This document shows positions 18,744-27,703 of a DNA stretch of 53,232 nt, piece after piece. This DNA is from an uncultured Ruminiclostridium sp. (GTDB lineage Bacteria; Bacillota; Clostridia; Oscillospirales; Ruminococcaceae), in assembly GCA_947630685.1 (NCBI GenBank), contig CANRII010000002.1, forward strand, positions 1 to 53,232. Direction: 5' to 3'. Under the pieces are notes generated by a model. The model ran no database searches and was not told where the DNA came from. It saw nothing but the letters and a program-made list of their open reading frames with translations. The translations under genes were made by a program, and so were the position numbers. The stretch's first letter is position 1. Each line of letters starts with the position of its first letter.

Positions 18744-21700
18744 TTATATCCCCTCGTTATTATTAAGCGTTTCCAGCACGGCTTTAAGCACGCCGAGCGG
18801 CTTTTCGTCCTCCGACATTACCACCTTAAAGCAGGGCTTTCCGGTGAGATTCAGCAACAGCCTCTTGCCGAATTTGCCGGACAGCGAGGATATTTTCAGC
18901 ATCATGCCCCTGTCGGTATTGCCGAGATAGAACACTATCGCGCTGCCGCTTTGTATTATCTCGGTCATATCCAGCTGCTGCGCCATGTGTCTGAGCCGCG
19001 CGACCTCCACAAGTCCCTGCACCGTCGCGGGCAGTTCTCCGTAGCGGTCGATAAGCTCATCGGTTACGTCGTAAGCGTCCTCGGTATTTTCTATACGCGC
19101 TATCTTGCGGTAGCAGTCTATCCTTTGCGCCTGATTGGAAATATAATCCTCCGGTATGAACGCGTCCGCCTTGATGTCGATAAGGCATTCCGGCTTTATC
19201 TCCACCTTTTCGCCGCGCTGCTCCGCGATAGCCTCGTTAAGCAGCTTGATATACATATCATAACCCACCGTTTCAAGATGTCCCGACTGGCTCTGTCCGA
19301 GTATAGAACCCGCGCCGCGTATCTCAAGATCTTTCATAGCTATCCTAAAGCCGGAGCCGAACCGCGTAAATTCCCGTATCGCTTCCAGTCGGCGGACCGC
19401 TATCTCGGTCAGCATTTTGCCGCGCTTAAAGGTGAAATACGCGTACGCTCTGCGCCCCGTCCTGCCGACCCTGCCTCTTAACTGGTGCAGCTGCGCAAGT
19501 CCCATGCGGTCGGCGTTTTCTATCACAAGGGTGTTTACGTTAGGCACGTCCACGCCTGTTTCTATTATAGTGGTACAGACAAGTATCTCTATCTGTCCCT
19601 CTATCAGCCGCCGCCAGACGTCCATAAGCTCTTCCTCGCCCATTTTGCCGTGCGCGATGCCTATCTTAGCCTGCGGCACCATTTTTTGCACCTCTGCCGC
19701 GCAGGAATATATGCTCTCTACCCGGTTATGCAGGTAGTACACCTGACCGCCACGCCTTAATTCCTTATTTATCGCCTGAGTGATAACCCCTCGGTCGTAC
19801 TCGGCGACGTAGGTAGTCACCGGGTGACGGTCGCCGGGCGGCGTTTCTATCACGCTCATATCGCGTATGCCGGACATCGCCATATTCAGCGTGCGTGGTA
19901 TCGGAGTAGCGGACAGGGTAAGTATATCCACCTGCGGGTGGGATTCCTTCAGCTTTTCCTTATGATTGACGCCGAAGCGCTGTTCCTCGTCTATCACGAC
20001 CAGACCGAGGTCAAAAAATTTCACGTCGTCCTGCACAAGCCGATGAGTCCCGACGATTATATCTATATCGCCCTCCTCCAGCTTTTTGAGTATCAGCTTT
20101 TGCTCTTTGGGAGAACGAAAGCGGGACAGCATCTCCGTCTTTACGTCAAAGCCCTCCATGCGCTTTAGTATCGTCTGATAGTGCTGCCATGCCAATACGG
20201 TGGTAGGCACGAGTATCGCGCATTGCTTGCCGTCCTCAACGCATTTGAACGCGGCGCGCAAAGCGACCTCCGTCTTGCCGAAGCCCACGTCCCCGCACAA
20301 CAGCCGCTCCATCGGAACGGTCTTCATCATGTCGCTTTTTATCTCGCTGACGCAGCGCAGCTGATCGTCCGTTTCCACATAGCTGAAATGATTTTCAAAT
20401 ATCTCCTGCCGCTCGTCGTCCGGAGAGAACGCGAAGCCCTCCAGCTTCATTCGCTTTGAGTACAGCGCGATAAGCTCCGTCGCCATCTCCTTTGCGGCGG
20501 TCTTTGCGCGGGATTTGGACTTTTTCCACGCGTCGGTGCTGAGTTTATTGAGCTTTACGCTTTCCTTTTCCCCGCCGCCTATATATCTTGAAATAAGGTC
20601 GAGCTGCGTCACCGGAACATACAGCACGTCGGTGCCCGCGTATTTTATCTTGATATAATCCTTTGATACCTTGTCCGCGGTAAGCTTCTGCACGCCCTCG
20701 AATATCCCTATGCCGTAAGAATTATGCACCACAAGATCGCCCTGGGATATCTCGTCAAGGCTGTGCAGCCTGCCCTTGCGGTTGGCTTTTGATAAAGGTG
20801 CGCTGCGCGTTACCGCGGCGGACGCGCGGGTCATCACCGTAAGCCTGCTTTCGGTATATTCAAATCCGGCGGTCAAGGTGCCGGGCACTACCGTTATCTT
20901 CTTGGCGTACAGCTTTTTCGGCTTGTCGGAATGATCGGCGGGAAAACCGTCGTCCCTTAAGTCCTGAGCTAACAGCTTAGCGGATTTTTCCGTGCCGGAA
21001 AATATCACGATGGAGTAATTGGACTTCATGCGGCTTTTAAGCTCCTCGTGCAGCAGACGGTATTCGCCGCTCCACGGGGCAAGCTGGTTCGCCTTAGCGG
21101 ATATCACCGAGGCAAGCTGCAATCCGCCGCCGCGCAAAAAGGTATCCATATACAGCTTTGCCTTAGCGGCGCGCTCGTTATATTCCGCGCGGGTGAGCAA
21201 ATACTTATCCAGCCCACGGGTAAGCACTCCGTCCTCGGTCAGCAGCTTTAAGTCGTCGGTGTGCGCCGCGTAAGCCGCCCTCGCGCTCTCTGCGGAGGAA
21301 AAGGTCTCGCAGATAATAAGCGCGCCGGCGTAATCGAACACGCTTTCCGGCTTATCATAGCACAGCGGGTAATATCTTTGCAGGCAGGATACCTCCACCC
21401 CGCCGGAGAGTCTTTCTATATCCGCGCGTATGCGGGATAACGCCCTGTCGTCGGAAATTTTCCTGCGCGATACCCTATCGGCAAATTCGCCGAGCTTTTT
21501 CGCCATCTGCTCCCGACTTTCGAATATCACCTCGCCGCAGGGGGTGACGGTGACGCTTTTCACGGTATCTATCCTGCGCTGAGTTTCAAGGTCGAATGAG
21601 GACACGGTGTCTATCTCGTCGCCCCAAAGCTCTATCCTGACGGGATATTCCCCATTTACCGGGTATATGTCGGCGAGCGCGCCGCGAAAGGAAAACTGTC

Positions 21701-22217
21701 CCTTTCCCTCTATCATGTCACACCTGGTATATCCCAAAGCTGTCAGCGACTTTGCCAGCTCGTCAAGGCTCACCTCGTCGCCCGGCGCAAGGGTCAGCGT
21801 GTGAGCTTTCAGCACGTCTTTCGGCACGGTGAGCTGCATAGCCGCCTCCGCCGAAGAAATTATCAGCTTCGCGCTGCCGGACAAAGCCGCCCATAATGTT
21901 TCTATCCTGCGATAAGAATACTCCGCCGACTGCGCCTCGGTATCGGCAAGCAGCATATCTCCCGCCGGGAATTGGTACACTCCGCCGCCGTGCATGGTGT
22001 TTATGTCCGAGGTAAGACGCGCGGCCTCCGCCTCGCTTTCCGCTATAACAAGCAGGGGAAAGTTAAAATTCTCGTCCGCTGCCGCCGCTAAAAAATGCGC
22101 CTTGTGTATATGCGAAAGACCCGTCACCAGCATAGGGACGGGGTCGTCGGAGCTTATATGCTCTATCGCCGCTCGGTATTCGTGCAGCGTATGAGCCATT
22201 TCATTGAATATTTCCAT
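18744..22217 (-). CDS. mfd: Transcription-repair coupling factor
   Basis: The ~1157-residue SF2 translocase removes stalled RNA polymerase and recruits UvrA. Order: UvrB-like N-terminal module (1-~330), RNA polymerase-interacting CarD-like domain near 490-560 (DLVVHNSYGIGIFEGVQKL), helicase core with Walker A LLCGDVGFGKTEVALRA, DEEQ box VVIDEEQRFG and motif VI region HQLRGRVGRTGRRAYAY, then the C-terminal TRCF domain. The ATG at 22217 with AGGA 6 nt upstream is preferred; the track start is a TTG overlapping the stop of pth. Confidence 0.96.
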   Translation of the reverse strand: MEIFNEMAHTLHEYRAAIEHISSDDPVPMLVTGLSHIHKAHFLAAAADENFNFPLLVIAESEAEAARLTSDINTMHGGGVYQFPAGDMLLADTEAQSAEYSYRRIETLWAALSGSAKLIISSAEAAMQLTVPKDVLKAHTLTLAPGDEVSLDELAKSLTALGYTRCDMIEGKGQFSFRGALADIYPVNGEYPVRIELWGDEIDTVSSFDLETQRRIDTVKSVTVTPCGEVIFESREQMAKKLGEFADRVSRRKISDDRALSRIRADIERLSGGVEVSCLQRYYPLCYDKPESVFDYAGALIICETFSSAESARAAYAAHTDDLKLLTEDGVLTRGLDKYLLTRAEYNERAAKAKLYMDTFLRGGGLQLASVISAKANQLAPWSGEYRLLHEELKSRMKSNYSIVIFSGTEKSAKLLAQDLRDDGFPADHSDKPKKLYAKKITVVPGTLTAGFEYTESRLTVMTRASAAVTRSAPLSKANRKGRLHSLDEISQGDLVVHNSYGIGIFEGVQKLTADKVSKDYIKIKYAGTDVLYVPVTQLDLISRYIGGGEKESVKLNKLSTDAWKKSKSRAKTAAKEMATELIALYSKRMKLEGFAFSPDDERQEIFENHFSYVETDDQLRCVSEIKSDMMKTVPMERLLCGDVGFGKTEVALRAAFKCVEDGKQCAILVPTTVLAWQHYQTILKRMEGFDVKTEMLSRFRSPKEQKLILKKLEEGDIDIIVGTHRLVQDDVKFFDLGLVVIDEEQRFGVNHKEKLKESHPQVDILTLSATPIPRTLNMAMSGIRDMSVIETPPGDRHPVTTYVAEYDRGVITQAINKELRRGGQVYYLHNRVESIYSCAAEVQKMVPQAKIGIAHGKMGEEELMDVWRRLIEGQIEILVCTTIIETGVDVPNVNTLVIENADRMGLAQLHQLRGRVGRTGRRAYAYFTFKRGKMLTEIAVRRLEAIREFTRFGSGFRIAMKDLEIRGAGSILGQSQSGHLETVGYDMYIKLLNEAIAEQRGEKVEIKPECLIDIKADAFIPEDYISNQAQRIDCYRKIARIENTEDAYDVTDELIDRYGELPATVQGLVEVARLRHMAQQLDMTEIIQSGSAIVFYLGNTDRGMMLKISSLSGKFGKRLLLNLTGKPCFKVVMSEDEKPLGVLKAVLETLNNNEGI

Positions 22218-22228
22218 ATCAATTCCTG

Positions 22229-22855
22229 TCAATTAAATTTATTCATAGCCTCGTTTATCTTACCGCTTACGATAAGCTCGGCAGCGGCCGCCGCGTTTTT
22301 GAGCGCAGCTTCCAGCTTTTCTCCCTCTTCTTTCTTGAAGCGGGAAAGTACCCAGTCCGCCAGCGGATAATCGGGGTGAGGCTTCGCCCCGACGCCTATC
22401 CTTATGCGGGAAAAGCTGTCGCTGCCGGTAAGGTAGATTATACTTTTCATGCCGTTGTGGCCGCCGTCGCTGCCCTTTTGCCGTATCCTTATCCGTCCTA
22501 CGTCCAGCGCGATGTCGTCGTATATGACCGTCATGTTATCCGGCGTGAGCTTGTAAAACTCCATCGCCTGCACGACCGCCTCTCCGCTGTTGTTCATAAA
22601 GGTGGAGGGCTTTAACAGCAGACAGCGCCGACCGCCGAACATAACGTCGGCAGTCAGCGATTTGAATTTTAACTTTTTTATCTGCACGCCGAGTTTATCG
22701 GCTATGACGTCCATCGTCATAAATCCCGCGTTGTGGCGGGTATCCTCGTACTGCGTGCCGGGATTTCCCAGCCCGACTATTATATGCTCCGGCGCGCCTA
22801 TATTTTCTTTGCTTTTCTGCGCGTCGAGCTTTGCAAAAATATCAAATATACTCAT
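22229..22855 (-). CDS. pth: Peptidyl-tRNA hydrolase
   Basis: The 208-residue protein carries the Pth signature VGLGNPGTQYEDTRHNAGFM (catalytic His in RHNAGF), the FMNNSGEAV loop and the DDIALDVG and GGHNGMKSI motifs. It releases peptides from dropped-off tRNA. It has a ~25-residue N-terminal extension (MSIFDIFAKLDAQKSKENIG) before the usual start of the fold. The ribosome binding site before this ATG is weak, so expression may be coupled to malQ, whose stop is 6 nt upstream. mfd follows, a common order. Confidence 0.94.
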   Translation of the reverse strand: MSIFDIFAKLDAQKSKENIGAPEHIIVGLGNPGTQYEDTRHNAGFMTMDVIADKLGVQIKKLKFKSLTADVMFGGRRCLLLKPSTFMNNSGEAVVQAMEFYKLTPDNMTVIYDDIALDVGRIRIRQKGSDGGHNGMKSIIYLTGSDSFSRIRIGVGAKPHPDYPLADWVLSRFKKEEGEKLEAALKNAAAAAELIVSGKINEAMNKFN

Positions 22856-22861
22856 TATATT

Positions 22862-24331
22862 TTAACGGAAATACGCCTCCGCCAGTTTTTTGAGCTTCTT
22901 AGCATGAGCTGCCGACGGTATAGATTTGAGCCGCCAGCACCAATTCCCGCCGAATGTTGAGGGGGTGTTCATCCTCGCCTTTTTCCCCATGCCCAAAACG
23001 TCCTGCATAGGCACTATCGCGAGCGCGGAGGGGCTTTGATATATGCTGCGTATAAAGCTCATGTTCTTCTTTTGGAATACCGAAGCGCCGATATAGCTCC
23101 TTGCCATTTTCGCCGCCGAAGAGGACGCCGAACGGTACCAGCCCATTATCGTATCATTGTCGTGAGTGCCGGTATAGCATACGCTGTTTTTCGGATAATT
23201 ATGCGGCAGGTGAGAATTATCGCTGTGCTCGTTGTTAAAGCCGAACTGCAACACTCTCATTCCGGGAAAGCCGCTCTTTTTGAGCAATACCTTCACGCTG
23301 TCGAAAATGTCGCCGAGATCCTCCGCGATGATGTTGACCTCGCCCAGCTCCTTTTTTACGGTATCAAACAGCTTCATGCCCGGGCCTTTGCGCCAGTCGC
23401 CGTATTCGGCGGTCTTTGCGTCGGCGGGTATCGCATAATAGGTATCGAACGCGCGGAAGTGGTCTATCCTTACGATATCAAACAGCTTCATCGCATGGTC
23501 TATCCGGCTTAGCCACCAGTCGAAGTTATCCTTTTCCATACGCTCCCAGTTGTACAGCGGATTTCCCCAAAGCTGACCGGTCGCCGAAAAATAATCCGGC
23601 GGAACTCCCGCTACCAGCGTCGGCTGAAGCTCTATATCCATAGCAAACATGGTGGGATTCGCCCAGACGTCGGCGCTGTCCATCGCGGCGTATATCGGTA
23701 TATCGCCGATGATACCGATGCCGTTCTTTTCGGCGTAGGCTCTCAGCTTCTTCCATTGGGTAAAGAATATATACTGAACAAAGCGGTGATATTTTATCCT
23801 GCCCGCCAGCTCCTCGCGCGCCTTTTTCATTGCCTCCGGCTTGCGGTGTCTGATGTCCCTGTCCCAAGTCAGCCACGACTTCAGCCCGTTTTGCTCCTTT
23901 ATCGCCATAAACAGCGAATAATCCTCCAGCCACCACGCCTGCTCCTGCACGAACGCAAGATAAGCCACGTCCTCCGAAAAATTGGAGAACGCCTTTTCCA
24001 GCAGCTCGTTTTTCTGGGCGATGACCTTTTCGTAATCCACCGAGCAGGGGTCCTCGCCGTACTCTCTGCCCTTTATGTCTTCTCTCGCGAGCAGTCCCAT
24101 GCCCGCCAGCTCCCAAAGGTCGATGAGCAGCGGATTTCCGGCAAAGGCAGAGGGCGACTGATAGGGAGAATCCCCGTATCCGGTCGGATTTATCGGCAGC
24201 ACCTGCCAGTATTTCTGTCCCGCCGCTTTCAGCCAGTCGATAAGGTCATACACCGGCTTGCCAAGAGAGCCTATGCCCTCGTTGGACGGCAGGCTGGTTA
24301 TATGCAGCAGTATCCCGCAGCTTCGCTCCAT
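22862..24331 (-). CDS. malQ: 4-alpha-glucanotransferase (amylomaltase)
   Basis: The ~489-residue GH77 enzyme starts MERSCGILLHITSLPSNEGIGSLG. The catalytic nucleophile region is FDIVRIDHFRAF, the acid/base NIIAEDLG and the transition-state Asp YTGTHDNDTIMGW. It disproportionates maltodextrins in starch and glycogen metabolism, in the cytoplasm. GGAGGTGA fits the ATG at 24331 better than the track start three codons earlier. It lies in a long minus-strand run between a SASA esterase gene and pth; no other starch gene is present. Confidence 0.95.
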   Translation of the reverse strand: MERSCGILLHITSLPSNEGIGSLGKPVYDLIDWLKAAGQKYWQVLPINPTGYGDSPYQSPSAFAGNPLLIDLWELAGMGLLAREDIKGREYGEDPCSVDYEKVIAQKNELLEKAFSNFSEDVAYLAFVQEQAWWLEDYSLFMAIKEQNGLKSWLTWDRDIRHRKPEAMKKAREELAGRIKYHRFVQYIFFTQWKKLRAYAEKNGIGIIGDIPIYAAMDSADVWANPTMFAMDIELQPTLVAGVPPDYFSATGQLWGNPLYNWERMEKDNFDWWLSRIDHAMKLFDIVRIDHFRAFDTYYAIPADAKTAEYGDWRKGPGMKLFDTVKKELGEVNIIAEDLGDIFDSVKVLLKKSGFPGMRVLQFGFNNEHSDNSHLPHNYPKNSVCYTGTHDNDTIMGWYRSASSSAAKMARSYIGASVFQKKNMSFIRSIYQSPSALAIVPMQDVLGMGKKARMNTPSTFGGNWCWRLKSIPSAAHAKKLKKLAEAYFR

Positions 24332-24349
24332 GCCTATCACCTCCGTAAT

Positions 24350-25873
24350 TTATCCGTCGTTTCTGTCGGTACGGAACGGCGCGGCGGGTATACCGTTCTT
24401 CCCGTACAGCGCCACCTCGGAATAATTTGTCCATAAATAGCGCAGATACAGCGGCTCTTTCACCTCGTCCGCGCTTACGGTTATCGTGTTGTCCTGATTT
24501 ATCGCCGCCTTTGCGGGATAGAACTTCTTATCCTCGCCGGCAAGCTCAAATCCGATAAGTCCGTTTTCTCCGCGTATCTCAAAGCCGTTTTCGGCATGGC
24601 GGAAGTATACGCGCATGGCTTCCCCGTCCGTTACCGCCTTATCGTATATCGGGCCGAACGCGTCTATAGACTTATCGCCGTACACCTGATACATCGCCTG
24701 CAAATACAGTCTGTGACCCACCGGCAGCTTGTTCTTCGGGTGTATCTCGTTGAATTCTCCGCAGTCGATTATCACCGCGATACCGGTATTTTTGACCGTG
24801 TCGTATACTCTCATCTGCGCCTCGCGGATAACGCACCAATGCTTGTGATCGGGATCGGCCTCGTAACGGTGCATAGGCAGCTGTACGAAGATAACCGGCA
24901 GCTCGTCGTCGCCCCAGTCGTCCCGCCATAACTGTATCAGCGCCTTGAACAGCTTGAAATAAGTGTTCGGGCGGTTGTCGTCGGTCTCTCCCTGATAGTA
25001 TATGAAGCCCTTTATCGTATACGGGCATACCCTTTTTATCATGCTGTCGTAAAGCGCCGTCGCATGAAACGGATTCATCGGACAGAGCGGGCCGGGGTAA
25101 AGATTAGGGCCGCAGTATTCGCAGACCTCGTCCCAGCTTGCCTTGGGGTTCTTCGCGTATACCTCCTGGGATTTCGCAAACCACGCCTTATCGTATTCTA
25201 TATAGTCCTCGTATTCCTTTTTAAGCTGCTCGTCGGTCTTTCCGGCTATCGCGTTATCGTAATCGTCAAGGTACGCCTTGGTGTCGATATCACGCTCCAA
25301 CGCCTCGCGGCTCATCCAGTAGCTTGCGCTGGTACCGCCCCAGTTGCAGCCTATTATCCCGACGGTAACGCCCAGCTTTGCCGCAAGCTCGCGCGCGAAG
25401 AAATATCCCACCGCGCTCCAGCATTTAGCGCTCTCGCTGTTAAATTCGCTCCAGCCGGTGTTCTCCTCGTCGGCGAAAAACTTTTCATCCATGACGCAGT
25501 TTTTCTGAGTATAGTAATATCTGACGTTGGGGTTTTTGTCTGTTTGGAGCGTTTCCTTGCCGTTTGTGCAGTTCTGAAGTTCCAGCTCCATGTTGGATTG
25601 TCCGCCCGCGAGCCATACCTCGCCCACCATAACGTTAGTAAAGGTAAAGGTATCTTTCCCGTCGCTTATCGTCATCTCATACGGTCCGCCCGCCGGCATA
25701 GGGGGAAGCATAACGCACCACTTTTCCTCCCTTACCCGCGCGGATACCGTATTTCCGTAAAACGTCACGGTGACTGTATCGCCGTTATTGCCGCCGCCGA
25801 AAATTTTTACGTCCTTTTCCCGCTGTAGTACCATGTTGCTGCTGAACACCGCAGCCGCTTTGAATTTTGCCAT
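24350..25873 (-). CDS. SASA-family carbohydrate acetylesterase (sialate O-acetylesterase-like)
   Basis: The ~507-residue protein has N-terminal beta sandwich residues FSSNMVLQREKDVKIFGGG followed by an SGNH-like catalytic core. The serine lies in GEVWLAGGQSNMELE and the catalytic His probably in EIHPKNKLPVGHRL. YYQGETD and VQLPMHRY are family features. No signal peptide is present, so it acts inside the cell or on imported glycans. The ATG at 25873 with AAAGGACG is preferred to the track start nine codons upstream. Such enzymes deacetylate sialic acids or plant glycans; the substrate is unknown. It lies next to malQ. Confidence 0.85.
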   Translation of the reverse strand: MAKFKAAAVFSSNMVLQREKDVKIFGGGNNGDTVTVTFYGNTVSARVREEKWCVMLPPMPAGGPYEMTISDGKDTFTFTNVMVGEVWLAGGQSNMELELQNCTNGKETLQTDKNPNVRYYYTQKNCVMDEKFFADEENTGWSEFNSESAKCWSAVGYFFARELAAKLGVTVGIIGCNWGGTSASYWMSREALERDIDTKAYLDDYDNAIAGKTDEQLKKEYEDYIEYDKAWFAKSQEVYAKNPKASWDEVCEYCGPNLYPGPLCPMNPFHATALYDSMIKRVCPYTIKGFIYYQGETDDNRPNTYFKLFKALIQLWRDDWGDDELPVIFVQLPMHRYEADPDHKHWCVIREAQMRVYDTVKNTGIAVIIDCGEFNEIHPKNKLPVGHRLYLQAMYQVYGDKSIDAFGPIYDKAVTDGEAMRVYFRHAENGFEIRGENGLIGFELAGEDKKFYPAKAAINQDNTITVSADEVKEPLYLRYLWTNYSEVALYGKNGIPAAPFRTDRNDG

Positions 25874-25896
25874 ATGTACCGTCCTTTCGTTCGTTA

Positions 25897-26817
25897 TCAT
25901 GTAGGGATCTTGCGGCGCTCGTCATCGTATAAAGATAACGTCTGTTCGTCGCATAACTGCGCGGTGCGGCAGACCGTATAGCCGCCGTTTTCCGCCTTGC
26001 AAAGCTCAAGCTTTACCGAAATTATATGCCCGGAGCAATTTCTGACCGAAAGAAATTCATTGTCGGACAGCTTTACCGTATTGCCCCTTAATCCGTATTG
26101 CCTGCCGCACACCGGGCAGGAATAGCTGTTCACCGCGCCGCTGCGCAAAGCCTCACTGCGGTTTTTATACCGCCTGCCGCCGTTATATACCGTCTTTAAC
26201 GACCTTATCGGATTATGATGGGCATACTCCACCCTGCGCTGCCAATCCAGCCTGTCCGGGATATTGTCCACGCGGCTCAATACCAGCGCGGTGTAATACG
26301 CGTCGTTTGCGGCGCTGTGGTACCTCAGCTCATCGTCATTAGCGCCGATAAGCTCTACCGCGCCTTGCAGCGTTATCTGCTGGCGGTCGATGTTGTACAT
26401 TCTTGTAACTATAGGCTGGAGATTGAACCATTCCGGTATCCATTTACAGTCGCAGCCGAAAAACATACACTGCGCTTTTAACAGCTGAACGTCCTCGTTG
26501 CCCCAAATAACCATCATCGTTTCATCGCCGAACGAATGTATCCATTGACGAAAGCGCATCAGCACCCGCTCAAAATCATCGGCGGTTTTAAGAACGTCCG
26601 GCGTTATCCCGGTAAGTCTTCGTATTTCAGAGCGCAGCTTTACATAATATACCGGCTTTACATACTCGTCGAACACCGAGGGCAGTACCTTTCCGTCCTT
26701 TACCGCGGCGGCGCCTATCTGTATTATCTCCACCGGTAATGACAGCTTGCCGCGCCTCATCGTCCGCTCCTTCGTCACCGGCTGGCTCCACTCCATATCC
26801 AGTACGATGTATGTCAT
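25897..26817 (-). CDS. DEDD-type 3'-5' exonuclease domain protein with C-terminal Cys motif
   Basis: The 306-residue protein has an N-terminal exonuclease fold: motif I YIVLDMEWSQ (D-x-E), motif II region MMVIWGNEDVQLLKAQ, motif III RYHSAANDAYYTALV (H-x4-D, DEDDh type). The first ~200 residues resemble KapD/Eri-1-like nucleases. The C-terminal third carries CPVCGRQYGLRG and further Cys/His (NCSGH) that could bind zinc. It probably trims RNA or DNA ends; the substrate is unknown. It lies between thyA and the esterase gene in the aspartokinase transcript. Confidence 0.8.
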   Translation of the reverse strand: MTYIVLDMEWSQPVTKERTMRRGKLSLPVEIIQIGAAAVKDGKVLPSVFDEYVKPVYYVKLRSEIRRLTGITPDVLKTADDFERVLMRFRQWIHSFGDETMMVIWGNEDVQLLKAQCMFFGCDCKWIPEWFNLQPIVTRMYNIDRQQITLQGAVELIGANDDELRYHSAANDAYYTALVLSRVDNIPDRLDWQRRVEYAHHNPIRSLKTVYNGGRRYKNRSEALRSGAVNSYSCPVCGRQYGLRGNTVKLSDNEFLSVRNCSGHIISVKLELCKAENGGYTVCRTAQLCDEQTLSLYDDERRKIPT

Positions 26818-26851
26818 TTACCGTTCTCTCCTGTTTTGGTAAAAAGCATAG

Positions 26852-27682
26852 TCATATAGCGACCTCAAACTTTTCGTCAAATTCGTGATATTTGTAATTC
26901 TCCAAGGTGAAAGAATAGCGGTCGAATTTATAAAAATCCGTTATGCTTTCGTCCACCTTGAGCGTCGGCGCGGGATAAGGCTCTTTTTCTATCAGCCGCT
27001 TTACCGCGTCGACATGGCGGTCGTAAATATGCGCGTCCGCTATCACATGGACAAGCTCTCCCGCCTGTAATCCGGAAACCTGCGCAAACATTATGAGCAG
27101 CGCCGCGTACATTACGACGTTCCAGTTGTTCGCCGACAGCATATCCTGAGAGCGCTGGTTAAGTATCCCGTTGAGCACGTTGCCGCTGACGTTAAAGGTC
27201 ATGCTGTACGCGCAGGGCGCAAGCGCCATCTCGTTAAGATCGCGGTGTACATACATATTCGTCATTATCCTGCGGCTCGCGGGATTGTGCTTTAAGTCGT
27301 AAAGCACCTTGTCCACCTGGTCGAACTCACCCTCGGGATATTTGCTCTTCTGGGCGAGCTGCCAGCCGTACGCCTTGCCTATCGTGCCGTTTTCGTCCGC
27401 CCACGCGTCCCATATGCGCGTAGTAAGGTCTGCGACCCGATTGCTCTTTTTCTGATATATCCAAAGTATCTCGTCTATCGCCGAGCGGTAGTATACCCTG
27501 CGCAGCGTCATCACCGGAAATTCTTCCCTGAGATCGTACCTGTTTACCACGCCGAATTTCTTAACGGTGTGCGCGGGCGTGCCGTCCGGCCACTTCGGGC
27601 GTACCTCAAGGTCGGTGTCCCATACGCCGTTTTCCAGTATGTCGCGGCAGTTTTCAATAAAAATATTGTCCGCCTTGCTCAT
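26852..27682 (-). CDS. thyA: Thymidylate synthase
   Basis: The 276-residue folate-dependent enzyme converts dUMP to dTMP. The catalytic Cys lies in MALAPCAYSMTFNV; most characterised ThyA enzymes have PCH here, while this one has PCA. The QRSQDML segment binds dUMP phosphate, and HVIADAHIYDRHVD is the usual C-terminal nucleotide contact. The N-terminal RPKWPDGTPAHTVKKFG is typical of a clostridial subtype. It is encoded 21 nt after aspartokinase. No dihydrofolate reductase gene is adjacent. Confidence 0.93.
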   Translation of the reverse strand: MSKADNIFIENCRDILENGVWDTDLEVRPKWPDGTPAHTVKKFGVVNRYDLREEFPVMTLRRVYYRSAIDEILWIYQKKSNRVADLTTRIWDAWADENGTIGKAYGWQLAQKSKYPEGEFDQVDKVLYDLKHNPASRRIMTNMYVHRDLNEMALAPCAYSMTFNVSGNVLNGILNQRSQDMLSANNWNVVMYAALLIMFAQVSGLQAGELVHVIADAHIYDRHVDAVKRLIEKEPYPAPTLKVDESITDFYKFDRYSFTLENYKYHEFDEKFEVAI

Positions 27683-27703
27683 TTGCGCCTCCTATACTTA
27701 TAG

